From an uncultured Bacteroidaceae bacterium (GTDB lineage: Bacteria > Bacteroidota > Bacteroidia > Bacteroidales > Bacteroidaceae), in NCBI GenBank assembly GCA_934364765.1, contig CAKRMO010000027.1:1-9248 (forward strand): a stretch of DNA of 9,248 nt. Direction: 5' to 3'. The notes under the pieces are model-generated. The model was given only the letters and a program-made list of their open reading frames with translations, was not told the origin of the DNA and made no database searches. Shown piece by piece: positions 1 through 6,566 of the stretch. Positions within the stretch are counted from its first letter, which is position 1, and each line of letters starts with the position of its first letter. Position numbers and translations under genes: made by a program.

Positions 1-63
1 GCCGCGCTGCTGGGCTATGGCGGGAGCAAAGATAGATTTGGATTTATAGACCAAGGCACAACG
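1..63. other. Left-edge sequence with no supportable gene
   Basis: These bases lie beyond the clpB terminator. Two plus-strand frames reach a stop quickly (TAG at 33-35 and at 47-49), so the end of a rightward gene could lie here, but too few residues are present to identify one. On the minus strand a TATCTTTG octamer matches a Bacteroidota -7 box, but no TTTG box stands 19-21 nt upstream of it. I see nothing that can be named. Confidence 0.3.
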
Positions 64-106
64 CAAAAAAGAAGCCGGACACCTTTCAAAAAGATGCCCG
101 GCTTCT
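64..106 (-). terminator. Intrinsic terminator downstream of clpB
   Basis: Read on the minus strand, AGAAGCCGG and CCGGCTTCT (70-78 and 98-106) form a 9-bp GC-rich stem. Five further pairs, GCATC with GGTGT including wobbles, extend it inward to about 14 bp around an A/T-rich loop. A run of T follows immediately (65-70), and the hairpin starts about 25 nt after the clpB stop. This is a textbook Rho-independent terminator for clpB. The plus-strand side is followed by GCCGTTTTT, so it may also work weakly on rightward transcripts entering from the left. Confidence 0.88.
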
Positions 107-131
107 GCCGTTTTTATGGGTCTGCCCTAAG

Positions 132-2735
132 TCAAGCCCTGTTGCTGAACACAAGTTTTCCGTTTTCAGCGTCCACAAAAATGGGTTTCGTGCGATCCAC
201 ATCGCCGGCAATGAGTTTTTTACTCAAATCGTTGAGCAGCATTCTTTGCAATGCCCTCTTCACAGGGCGTGCGCCGAATTCGGGATCGTAACCCTCGTTT
301 GCGATAAGCTGCACGGCGTTGTCGGAGACTTCGAGTTTCACTTCCTCTGATGCAAGTAATTTTTGGATGCCGGTAATCTGCAAGTCCACAATCTGCCTTA
401 TCTGATCCTTCTCCAAAGGACGGAACATTATAATCTCGTCTATTCGGTTCAGGAACTCCGGGCGGATGGTCTTCTTCAGCATTTCCATAACATGGTTCTT
501 GGTCTCGTCAACGGTCTTCTCGTATTCCGCGCCGCTGTTGTCCTTTAGCGCGTCGAAACGGCTTTGTATGTACTGGCTTCCGAGGTTTGAAGTCATTATT
601 ATAATGGTGTTCTTGAAATTCACCACGCGCCCCTTGTTGTCGGTGAGCCTTCCGTCGTCAAGCACTTGGAGCAGTATGTTGAACACATCGGGGTGGGCCT
701 TCTCTATCTCGTCAAACAGCACCACGGAATAAGGTTTGCGCCTCACCGCCTCGGTAAGCTGTCCGCCCTCGTCATATCCCACGTATCCCGGAGGCGCACC
801 CACAAGGCGCGAGACGCTGAACTTTTCCTGGTATTCGCTCATGTCTATACGTGTCATCATGTTCTCGTCGTTGAACAGGTATTCGGCAAGAGCCTTTGCA
901 AGCTCGGTTTTGCCCACGCCGGTTGTGCCGAGGAATATGAACGAGCCGATAGGACGGCGCGGGTCTTGCAGCCCGGCACGCGAGCGTCTCACGGCATCGG
1001 CAACAGCCGTAATCGCCTCGTCCTGCCCAATGACCCTCTTGTGAAGCTCCTCCTCGAGATGCAGAAGCTTGTCGCGCTCGCTTTGCAGCATACGGCTCAC
1101 GGGTATTCCAGTCCAGCGGCTCACCACATCGGCTATGTCGTCGGGAGTAACCTCCTCCTTTATTATTGCCGCGCCGCCCTGGCGTTTCTTCAAGTCCTCG
1201 TGCAGCCTCTCGTTCTCGTCGTTAAGAACCTTTATCTTGCCGTAACGTATTTCAGCCACCTTGCCGTAGTCGCCGTTGCGTTCGGCCTTGTCGGCCTCGA
1301 ACTTCAACTGCTCTATCATCGACTTGTTGCTTTGGATTTTGGAGATGACCTCCTTTTCCGCGTCCCATTTTGAGCGGTAGTCGGCAGCCTTCTCCTTTAT
1401 TTCGGCAATCTCCTTGTTGAGCTGCGAAAGTTTTGCATCGTCCTGCTCGCGCTTTATGGCCTCGCGCTCTATTTCGAGCTGCTTCTCCTTTCTCGTAAGC
1501 TCGTCAAGCTCCTCGGGCATCGAGTCGCGCTCTATGCGCAGCTTTGCGGCGGCCTCGTCCATAAGGTCTATGGCCTTGTCGGGCAGGAAACGGTCGGAAA
1601 TGTAACGGTCGGAAAGCTTCACGGCCGCAATCACCGCATCATCCTGGATACGCACGTGGTGGTGGTTCTCATATTTCTCCTTAATGCCACGCAGAATGGA
1701 GATTGAGTCCTCCACGCTCGGCTCGTCAACCATCACCGTCTGGAAACGGCGTTCAAGAGCCTTGTCCTTTTCAAAATACTTCTGGTATTCGTCAAGGGTG
1801 GTCGCGCCGATGCTCCGCAGCTCGCCGCGTGCAAGGGCCGGCTTCAGGATGTTTGCCGCATCCATTGCGCCCTCGCCCTTTCCTGCGCCCACAAGCGTAT
1901 GGATTTCATCGATGAAAAGTATAATGCGTCCGTCGGAATGGGTAACTTCGTTTATGACAGATTTCAGGCGTTCCTCAAACTCACCCTTGTACTTCGCGCC
2001 GGCAACGAGCGCACCCATGTCGAGCGAATACACTTCCTTGTCCTTGAGGTTCTCCGGCACATCGCCGCGCATTATCCTCTCGGCAAGCCCCTCCACTATT
2101 GCTGTTTTGCCGGTGCCCGGCTCACCGATAAGTATAGGGTTGTTTTTCGTGCGCCGCGAAAGTATTTGCAGCACCCTCCTTATCTCTTCGTCGCGCCCTA
2201 TCACCGGGTCGAGCTTTCCCTGACGCGCAGCCTCAACAAGGTTGCGGGCGTATTTCGACAGCGACTGGTAGGTGTCCTCGCTCGACTTTGAGCTTACCTT
2301 CCTTCCGCCGCGAAGCTCGTTCACGGCAGTCTTGAGGCTTGCGGCATTCACGCCCGCATCCTTCAAAATCTGCGCCGCGCTGCCCGTGCCTCCCGCTATT
2401 GCTTCGAGAATGGTTTCGAGCCCGATGAACTCGTCGCCGTTGCGGTTTGCCAAATCTTCCGCCTTCAGCAATATGTTGTTGGATTCGGAGCTGAGATAAG
2501 GCTCGCCGCCCGTTACGCGCGGCAGGTGGGAAATCTCCGCCTCCACACTGCGGGCGATGCTCTCGGGCTTCACCCCCAGCTTGCTGAAAATGTAGTTCGT
2601 TACATTTTCGCCCGATTTCAGCACACCAGCAAGCAGATGCACAGGCTCAATTGCCTGCTGACCGTGCCGCTGTGCGCTGTCAATGGCATTGTTGATAGCC
2701 TCTTGGGCTTTGATTGTAAATTTTTCGAGGTTCAT
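132..2735 (-). CDS. clpB: ATP-dependent disaggregase ClpB (Hsp100)
   Basis: Hexameric cytoplasmic AAA+ chaperone that, with DnaK/DnaJ/GrpE, threads proteins out of aggregates after heat stress. The 867-residue product is close to the usual 855-865. Visible in order: Clp N-domain (about 1-145); first AAA+ module with Walker A GEPGTGKT (204-211), pore-loop tyrosine in KYKG (248-251), Walker B IILFIDE (271-277) and the arginine pair in LERRFQ (329-330); the long charged coiled-coil middle domain (about 400-525) that separates ClpB from ClpA and ClpC; second AAA+ module with Walker [10 protein letters not shown] (603-611), pore-loop GYVG (650-653), Walker [12 protein letters not shown] (671-681) and sensor-2 GARPVKRAL (821-829). 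There is no ClpP-binding loop signature, as expected for ClpB. The start is set at MNLEKFT, where family homology begins. An upstream in-frame ATG at 2858 would add 41 unlike residues and would lie upstream of the proposed promoter. Transcribed alone, divergent from trp. Confidence 0.97.
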   Translation of the reverse strand: MNLEKFTIKAQEAINNAIDSAQRHGQQAIEPVHLLAGVLKSGENVTNYIFSKLGVKPESIARSVEAEISHLPRVTGGEPYLSSESNNILLKAEDLANRNGDEFIGLETILEAIAGGTGSAAQILKDAGVNAASLKTAVNELRGGRKVSSKSSEDTYQSLSKYARNLVEAARQGKLDPVIGRDEEIRRVLQILSRRTKNNPILIGEPGTGKTAIVEGLAERIMRGDVPENLKDKEVYSLDMGALVAGAKYKGEFEERLKSVINEVTHSDGRIILFIDEIHTLVGAGKGEGAMDAANILKPALARGELRSIGATTLDEYQKYFEKDKALERRFQTVMVDEPSVEDSISILRGIKEKYENHHHVRIQDDAVIAAVKLSDRYISDRFLPDKAIDLMDEAAAKLRIERDSMPEELDELTRKEKQLEIEREAIKREQDDAKLSQLNKEIAEIKEKAADYRSKWDAEKEVISKIQSNKSMIEQLKFEADKAERNGDYGKVAEIRYGKIKVLNDENERLHEDLKKRQGGAAIIKEEVTPDDIADVVSRWTGIPVSRMLQSERDKLLHLEEELHKRVIGQDEAITAVADAVRRSRAGLQDPRRPIGSFIFLGTTGVGKTELAKALAEYLFNDENMMTRIDMSEYQEKFSVSRLVGAPPGYVGYDEGGQLTEAVRRKPYSVVLFDEIEKAHPDVFNILLQVLDDGRLTDNKGRVVNFKNTIIIMTSNLGSQYIQSRFDALKDNSGAEYEKTVDETKNHVMEMLKKTIRPEFLNRIDEIIMFRPLEKDQIRQIVDLQITGIQKLLASEEVKLEVSDNAVQLIANEGYDPEFGARPVKRALQRMLLNDLSKKLIAGDVDRTKPIFVDAENGKLVFSNRA

Positions 2736-2775
2736 ATCTTTTGTTTTATATTTTCGTTTTACATCAATATTCACC

Positions 2776-2808
2776 CAAGAATATCCAAACTGCTTGCCAA
2801 ACCCCAAA
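2776..2808 (-). promoter_or_regulatory. Predicted clpB promoter (Bacteroidota type)
   Basis: On the minus strand, TTTG (2808-2805) is followed after exactly 21 nt by TATTCTTG (2783-2776), which matches the Bacteroidota -7 consensus TAnnTTTG at every fixed position except one (C for T). This would give a 5' UTR of roughly 35 nt before the ATG at 2735. It supports the shorter ClpB start, because the alternative start at 2858 lies upstream of this promoter. No CIRCE-like inverted repeat is seen nearby. Confidence 0.55.
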
Positions 2809-2954
2809 ACTGACATTTTGACACCCGGCCGCGCAATTGCTGTCCCAAACAAAGCCACAAATGGCGCAAATTTTGGAAAACACTGGTTTTAAGCAAATTA
2901 CAGCATCCTAAACAGTTTTTATAAGTTCTTGTTTTTCAGGGGCTTGCAAGCGGC

Positions 2955-2991
2955 AAAAAAAAGGTCTGATGTAATTCAAATTATATCAGAC
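2955..2991 (-). terminator. Stem-loop followed by T8, possible leftward terminator
   Basis: GTCTGAT (2964-2970) and ATCAGAC (2985-2991) are inverted. The pairing continues inward for five more pairs (one G-U) to give a 12-bp stem closed by a 4-nt loop at 2976-2979. Read leftward, the stem is followed by one C and then eight T (2962-2955), the geometry of an intrinsic terminator. Read rightward, it is followed by ATAATTTTT. No gene is seen that needs termination here, so it may insulate clpB from leftward antisense transcription, end an unseen small RNA, or simply be a protein-binding palindrome belonging to the overlapping repeat block. Confidence 0.45.
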
Positions 2992-3051
2992 ATAATTTTT
3001 CCTGCATAGGACATAGTTTTTCTTATGTCCGATGTAGTTTTCGGGGTTCTG
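2968..3051. repeat. Four degenerate 21-bp tandem repeats
   Basis: Units begin at exactly 21-nt intervals: 2968, 2989, 3010 and 3031. The first part of each unit is conserved: GATGTAATT, GACATAATTTTTC, GACATAGTTTTTC and GATGTAGTTTTC. The tails diverge. Units 2 and 3 agree at 12 of their first 13 positions. Within the block, GGACATA (3009-3015) and TATGTCC (3024-3030) also form an inverted repeat, and the first unit overlaps the palindrome at 2964-2991. A fifth, out-of-phase copy, GATGCCGTTTT, starts at 3061. The block could be a minisatellite or an array of regulator sites. Twenty-one bp is two helical turns, which would place sites on one DNA face. Confidence 0.7.
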
Positions 3052-3124
3052 CGCATCGCGGATGCCGTTTTGGGGAGAAAAAGCGTTTTTTCGCCGCCGG
3101 CAACGTTGTTTTTCTTGCAAAAAG

Positions 3125-3155
3125 TTTGGCGGCAAGCGCAAAATGTGTACTTTTG
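3125..3155 (+). promoter_or_regulatory. Predicted trp operon promoter (Bacteroidota type)
   Basis: TTTG (3125-3128) is followed after exactly 19 nt by TACTTTTG (3148-3155), a full match to TAnnTTTG at the expected spacing for the Bacteroidota primary sigma factor. Transcription should start near 3160, giving a leader RNA of about 205 nt before trpB with trpL beginning some 20 nt in. Short inverted repeats overlap the -33 box (CTTGC 3114-3118 with GCAAG 3132-3136; GCCGCC 3093-3098 with GGCGGC 3128-3133) and could be an operator, but this is weak. Confidence 0.8.
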
Positions 3156-3181
3156 CAACTGCATAACAGCAAATCAAAGAC

Positions 3182-3250
3182 ATGACACAATTCAGCATGG
3201 TCAACAATTTTTGGTGGTGGCGCTTGAGGATGACAAATTCGCAAGTGTAG
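3182..3250 (+). CDS. trpL: trp operon leader peptide with three tandem Trp codons
   Basis: A 22-codon frame, ATG at 3182 to TAG at 3248-3250, encodes a peptide with NNFWWWRLR at its centre. The three consecutive TGG codons are at 3212-3220. It starts about 20 nt after the predicted transcription start, is preceded by an A-rich region typical of Bacteroidota starts, and ends inside the RNA segment that decides between alternative folds. Tryptophan is otherwise very rare here: I count 5 Trp in the roughly 1,937 visible residues of TrpB to TrpA, against 3 of 22 in this peptide. By analogy with enterobacterial trpL, the ribosome would stall at these codons when charged tRNA-Trp is scarce and so report tryptophan status to the operon. 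The peptide itself needs no function. The symbol is assigned by function; I claim no homology to E. coli TrpL. Confidence 0.85.
   Translation: MTQFSMVNNFWWWRLRMTNSQV
3221..3247 (+). promoter_or_regulatory. Attenuator 1:2 stem (pause/protector hairpin)
   Basis: CGCUUG (3221-3226), which starts at the base after the last Trp codon, pairs with CAAGUG (3242-3247), one pair being G-U, around a 15-nt loop. G3220-U3248 could add a pair. A ribosome stalled at the Trp codons would cover the left arm and prevent this stem, freeing the right arm for the 2:3 stem. Without leader translation the stem would form and leave 3:4 free to fold. Confidence 0.65.
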
Positions 3251-3312
3251 AAGCTCGTATGTAACAAAAAGGACATAAACAACACGGATATAATGAGGCT
3301 CGTTGCACTTGC
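3241..3312 (+). promoter_or_regulatory. Attenuator 2:3 antiterminator pairing
   Basis: GCAAGUGUAG (3241-3250), which contains the trpL stop codon, is complementary over 10 consecutive pairs (two G-U) to UUGCACUUGC (3303-3312). The right arm is the loop plus inner stem of the downstream 3:4 hairpin, so the two folds exclude each other. A ribosome at the trpL stop would mask the left arm, and one stalled upstream at the Trp codons would expose it. This is the geometry expected of an antiterminator. Assignment rests on complementarity read by eye, with no folding energies. Confidence 0.7.
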
Positions 3313-3323
3313 AGCGGGCCTCA
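3294..3323 (+). terminator. Attenuator 3:4 hairpin, terminator-like but without U-tract
   Basis: Bases 3294-3306 pair with 3311-3323 over 13 uninterrupted pairs (two G-U) around an ACUU loop, with UGAGGC and GCCUCA at the base. Position and strength fit a trp attenuator hairpin. It is followed by AAACCGTATAATGG, with no run of T, so it is not a standard intrinsic terminator. It might act with Rho or NusG, or control translation: an ATG in frame with trpB (3293-3295) sits at its foot. The hairpin is clear; the terminator role is inferred. Confidence 0.55.
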
Positions 3324-3364
3324 AACCGTATAATGGAAATAACAATACAATAAAAAATAAAGAC

Positions 3365-4549
3365 ATGGGAAAATTTTCAGTGGATGAACGCGGCTACTAC
3401 GGCATATACGGCGGGGCGTATGTTCCGGAGATACTTCACGGATGCGTTGAGGAGCTGCGCCGCAACTACCTCGGCATCATAGAGAGCGAGGACTTTCAGA
3501 AAGAGTACATGAACCTGCTGCGCGACTACGCCGGCCGCCCCTCGCCGCTATATTTCGCAAAACGCCTGAGCGAGAAGTACGGCTGCACAGTCTACCTGAA
3601 GCGCGAGGACCTCAACCACACAGGGGCGCACAAAATAAACAACGCCCTCGGGCAGGTGCTGCTCGCCGAAAGAATGGGCAAGACACGCATTGTGGCCGAG
3701 ACCGGCGCGGGGCAGCACGGCGTGGCCACGGCAACGGTGTGCGCCCTGCGCAACCTTCCGTGCATCGTGTATATGGGCGAAACCGACGTGAAGCGCCAGC
3801 ACCTCAACGTGGAGAAGATGAAGATGCTCGGCGCAACGGTGGTGCCCGTTACGAGCGGCAACAAAACTCTCAAGGATGCCACGAACGAGGCCATACGCGA
3901 CTGGTGCTGCCACCCCGAGGACACGCACTATGTGATAGGCTCAACTGTCGGCCCGCACCCCTACCCCGACATGGTTGCGAGACTGCAGTCGGTTATCAGC
4001 GCGGAGATAAAGTACCAGCTGGCGCAGCACACCGGCAAGAGCAACCCCGACTACCTGATAGCCTGTGTGGGCGGCGGCAGCAACGCGGCGGGGACAATCT
4101 ACAACTACCTTGACGACGAGGACGTGAAAATAGTGCTTGCCGAAGCCGGAGGCAAAGGCGTTGAAACCCACTACTCGGCAGCCACCATCGCACTCGGCCG
4201 TCCCGGCGTGCTTCACGGCTCATACTCGCTCGTAATCCAGGACGAGGACGGACAGGTTACGGAACCCTACAGCGTATCGGCGGGACTTGACTACCCCGGC
4301 GTTGGCCCCATGCACGCAAACCTGGCAAGAGTGCGCAGGGCAAGGGTTATTGCAATCAACGACGACGAGGCGTTGAAGGCGGCCCAGCTGCTCACACGCA
4401 TAGAAGGCATAATCCCCGCCCTCGAATCGTCGCACGCGCTTGCCACACTCGAGAAAATCGACTTCAAGAAAGACGACCTCGTGGTGGTAACGGTTTCGGG
4501 GCGCGGCGACAAGGACATGGACACATACATGAAATATTTCAAGTATTAA
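3365..4549 (+). CDS. trpB: Tryptophan synthase beta subunit
   Basis: PLP enzyme that condenses indole, channelled from TrpA, with L-serine to give L-tryptophan in the cytoplasmic alpha2-beta2 complex. The 394 residues are the normal TrpB1 length. Visible signatures: the Schiff-base lysine K90 in [14 protein letters not shown], catalytic glutamate E112 in [11 protein letters not shown], the PLP-phosphate loop VGGGSNA (235-241), and SGRGDKD (378-384) with the serine that contacts the pyridine nitrogen. The start at [13 protein letters not shown] matches where TrpB homology begins. An in-frame ATG at 3293 would add 24 residues rich in Asn and Lys that read as translated leader RNA and run through the attenuator hairpin. 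First structural gene of the operon, 5 nt before trpE. Putting trpB first, away from trpA at the far end, differs from the enterobacterial order. Confidence 0.97.
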   Translation: MGKFSVDERGYYGIYGGAYVPEILHGCVEELRRNYLGIIESEDFQKEYMNLLRDYAGRPSPLYFAKRLSEKYGCTVYLKREDLNHTGAHKINNALGQVLLAERMGKTRIVAETGAGQHGVATATVCALRNLPCIVYMGETDVKRQHLNVEKMKMLGATVVPVTSGNKTLKDATNEAIRDWCCHPEDTHYVIGSTVGPHPYPDMVARLQSVISAEIKYQLAQHTGKSNPDYLIACVGGGSNAAGTIYNYLDDEDVKIVLAEAGGKGVETHYSAATIALGRPGVLHGSYSLVIQDEDGQVTEPYSVSAGLDYPGVGPMHANLARVRRARVIAINDDEALKAAQLLTRIEGIIPALESSHALATLEKIDFKKDDLVVVTVSGRGDKDMDTYMKYFKY

Positions 4550-4554
4550 GACCT

Positions 4555-5967
4555 ATGAAGAATTTCAGCTACACAACATCGGTCAAGGTGCTGCCCGGAG
4601 ACATCCACACGCCGGTAACGACATATTTGAAAGTGCGCGACATCTTCCCGCAAAGCGCACTTATGGAAAGTTCCGACTATCACGGCGGCGAAAACGGACG
4701 TTCGTTCATCGGGCTCGAGCCCATCGCGAAAATCTCGGCAAGCCACGGATACGCCACCGCCACCTATCCCGACGGCACTGAGGAGACGACAAAACTCAAC
4801 GAGACCGACAATCGCCTGGAAAACGCCATTTCCAACTTCATGGCGCACTTCAGCATAAGCGGAGAGGACTCCAACTATTGCGGACTGTACGGCTTCACAT
4901 CGTTCAACGTTGTGAGATACACCGAAAACATAAAGGTGAAAGACAGCACGGCATCCATGAACGACGCGCCCGACTTGCTGTACATATTATATAGGTACAT
5001 CATCGTGTTCAAGGGCTTCCGCCACGAAATGGAAATAGTAACCCTTGAAGGCGACGGCAAGGACGAAACCGAAAAGATAGCCGGCGCGATAAACAGCAGC
5101 AAGATGCGCATTTATCCCTTCCGCAGCGTTGGCACTACAACAAGTCCGCTAACCGACGACGAGCATCGCGAGAACATACGCAAGGGGATAAGGCACTGTC
5201 TGCGCGGGGATGTTTTCCAAGTTGTCATATCCCGCCGCTTCGAACAGCGTTACGAGGGCGACGACTTCAACCTCTACCGTGCGCTGAGGCGCATAAACCC
5301 GTCGCCATACCTTTTCTACTTCGACTTCGGGGCGTTCAGGATTTTCGGCTCCTCACCCGAGACCCATTACCGCGTGGAGGGGAAAACCGCATACATAGAC
5401 CCAATTGCCGGAACCACGCGCAGAAGCGGCGACAAAGCCACCGACGACGCGCTGACAAAGGCTCTGCTCAACAACCCCAAGGAAAACGCCGAACACGTAA
5501 TGCTCGTGGATTTGGCGCGGAACGACCTGAGCCGCAACTGCCGCAACGTGAGCGTGGACTTCTTTCGCGAACCACAATACTACAGCCACGTAATCCACCT
5601 CGTGAGCCGCGTATCGGGAACGCTGGACGACAACGCCAACACAATAAAGGCCTTCATGGACACATTTCCCGCCGGGACACTGAGCGGTGCGCCCAAAGTC
5701 CGCGCCATGCAGATTATAAGCGAATACGAGCCGCACAACCGTGGCGCATACGGCGGATGCATAGGTTTCATAGGCTTTAACGGAAACATGAACCAGGCAA
5801 TAACCATACGCACATTCGTAAGCCGCAACAACACCCTTTGGTTCCAGGCCGGCGGGGGCATAGTTGCGAAAAGCGACGTGGAGCAGGAATTGCAGGAAGT
5901 GAACAACAAGCTCGGCGCACTCAAGGCGGCAATCACCGCCGCCACGGAACAGAGCGACAATTTCTAA
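4555..5967 (+). CDS. trpE: Anthranilate synthase component I
   Basis: Chorismate-binding subunit of anthranilate synthase. With TrpG-supplied ammonia it converts chorismate to anthranilate and pyruvate, the committed step. The 470-residue protein has the N-terminal regulatory region with LMESSD (36-41), equivalent to the LLES tryptophan-binding motif, so feedback inhibition is expected. The catalytic domain shows GDVFQVVISR (218-227), SSPETHY (266-272), PIAGTTRR (283-290), VDLARND (318-324), FPAGTLSGAPK (371-381) and GGGIVAKSD (433-441). Alanine in PIAGT (286), where PabB-type enzymes have lysine, supports anthranilate rather than aminodeoxychorismate synthesis. TTRR replaces the common TRPRG after PIAG; I take this as lineage variation. 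Gaps of 5 nt after trpB and 12 nt before trpG imply cotranscription and likely translational coupling. Confidence 0.96.
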   Translation: MKNFSYTTSVKVLPGDIHTPVTTYLKVRDIFPQSALMESSDYHGGENGRSFIGLEPIAKISASHGYATATYPDGTEETTKLNETDNRLENAISNFMAHFSISGEDSNYCGLYGFTSFNVVRYTENIKVKDSTASMNDAPDLLYILYRYIIVFKGFRHEMEIVTLEGDGKDETEKIAGAINSSKMRIYPFRSVGTTTSPLTDDEHRENIRKGIRHCLRGDVFQVVISRRFEQRYEGDDFNLYRALRRINPSPYLFYFDFGAFRIFGSSPETHYRVEGKTAYIDPIAGTTRRSGDKATDDALTKALLNNPKENAEHVMLVDLARNDLSRNCRNVSVDFFREPQYYSHVIHLVSRVSGTLDDNANTIKAFMDTFPAGTLSGAPKVRAMQIISEYEPHNRGAYGGCIGFIGFNGNMNQAITIRTFVSRNNTLWFQAGGGIVAKSDVEQELQEVNNKLGALKAAITAATEQSDNF

Positions 5968-5979
5968 AGGCATACAATC

Positions 5980-6543
5980 ATGAACATTTGCATTATAGAC
6001 AACTACGACTCGTTTACATACAACTTAAGTCATGCGATAAAATCACTGGGGGCTGAAACAACCGTTTTGAGAAACGACAAATTCAACATCGCAGACCTCG
6101 CCAAATACGACAAGCTTGTCCTCTCCCCCGGCCCGGGTATTCCGTCCGAGGCGGGACTTCTCACCGAGGTTGTGAGACACTATGCCGGCAAAAAGCCTAT
6201 GCTCGGCGTTTGTTTGGGAGAGCAGGCAATCGGCGAGGTGTTCGGCGCAAAGCTCGTCAACCTTCCGGAAGTCTATCACGGAGTTCAGACACCCGTTGAT
6301 ATAATTGCCGACGACTACATATTCGCAAACCTACCCAACGAGATAAAGGCGGGGCGTTACCATTCGTGGGCGGTGAGCGACGACGGCTTTCCCGCCGAGC
6401 TCGAAGTAACGGCGCGCAGCAAGGACGGCTGCATAATGGCCCTGCGCCACAAGTCGCTCGACGTTCACGGCATACAGTTCCACCCGGAATCGGTGCTGAC
6501 ACCGGACGGACTGGAAATAATCGGAAACTTCATAAACCATTAA
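5980..6543 (+). CDS. trpG: Anthranilate synthase component II (glutamine amidotransferase)
   Basis: Class I glutamine amidotransferase subunit that hydrolyses glutamine and passes ammonia to TrpE. The 187 residues are the usual length of a stand-alone TrpG with no TrpD fusion. The triad is complete: C78 in the nucleophile elbow GVCLGEQ (76-82), H168 and E170 in QFHPES. The oxyanion segment SPGPGIP (49-55), YHGVQTPV (99-106) and GRYHSW (125-130) are all recognisable. The elbow has Glu where most TrpG/PabA proteins have His (GxCLGHQ). That position varies in related amidotransferases, so activity is expected. TrpG could also serve a PabB elsewhere in the genome, as in some bacteria; nothing here tests that. 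It lies 12 nt after trpE and 23 nt before trpD. Confidence 0.95.
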   Translation: MNICIIDNYDSFTYNLSHAIKSLGAETTVLRNDKFNIADLAKYDKLVLSPGPGIPSEAGLLTEVVRHYAGKKPMLGVCLGEQAIGEVFGAKLVNLPEVYHGVQTPVDIIADDYIFANLPNEIKAGRYHSWAVSDDGFPAELEVTARSKDGCIMALRHKSLDVHGIQFHPESVLTPDGLEIIGNFINH

Positions 6544-6566
6544 GAAACACTCCAAACTTCAAGGCG

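Larger units (their letters stand above)
2736..3181. other. Divergent clpB/trp intergenic region
   Basis: These 446 bases separate two divergent transcription units. From left to right they hold the clpB promoter (2776-2808), an AT-rich stretch with no evident content (about 2810-2950), a palindrome flanked by a T-tract (2955-2991), a 21-bp tandem repeat block (2968-3051), a stretch with weak inverted repeats (3053-3065, 3093-3133, 3114-3136), and the trp promoter (3125-3155). Open frames up to 126 codons exist on both strands, but their translations look like non-coding sequence and none has a family signature. The region is too large for two simple promoters and probably carries regulatory DNA or a small RNA, which I cannot demonstrate. 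Confidence 0.6.

Noticed and set aside
19..40. TATCTTTG on the minus strand as a promoter for a gene left of the window
   Set aside because: The -7 octamer matches, but no TTTG stands 19-21 nt upstream of it and no gene is visible to support it.
666..1373. 235-codon plus-strand frame antisense to clpB
   Set aside because: It lies wholly inside clpB and is opened by that gene's codon bias. The translation has no recognisable motif.
2736..2858. N-terminal extension of ClpB by 41 codons from an upstream ATG
   Set aside because: ClpB homology begins at MNLEKFT (start 2735). The extension has no family counterpart and would begin upstream of the predicted promoter, so its start codon would not be in the transcript.
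3025..3264. 79-codon plus-strand frame across the 21-bp repeats, trp promoter and trpL
   Set aside because: It is in another frame from trpL, its start lies inside the repeats and upstream of the trp promoter, and the translation shows no domain or motif.
3329..3334. TATAAT between the attenuator hairpin and trpB as an internal promoter
   Set aside because: It is a sigma-70 -10 match of enterobacterial type with no partner box. Bacteroidota promoters use TAnnTTTG, which is absent there.
2976..3366. Minus-strand frames of 62, 73 and 126 codons antisense to the trp leader
   Set aside because: Their translations follow the 21-bp repeats and AT-rich leader sequence, no promoter or family motif supports them, and they run antisense to the well-supported leader.
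5353..5973. 206-codon minus-strand frame antisense to trpE
   Set aside because: It is a shadow frame of a GC-rich coding region. All catalytic motifs lie in the trpE frame.
6055..6225. Glu in the TrpG nucleophile elbow (GVCLGEQ) as a sign of a dead amidotransferase
   Set aside because: The Cys-His-Glu triad is complete, and the residue before Gln varies (His, Met, Leu, Cys) among active class I amidotransferases.
6366..6566. 67-codon upstream extension of trpD into trpG
   Set aside because: These codons are trpG read in another frame. TrpD homology and normal length start at 6567.
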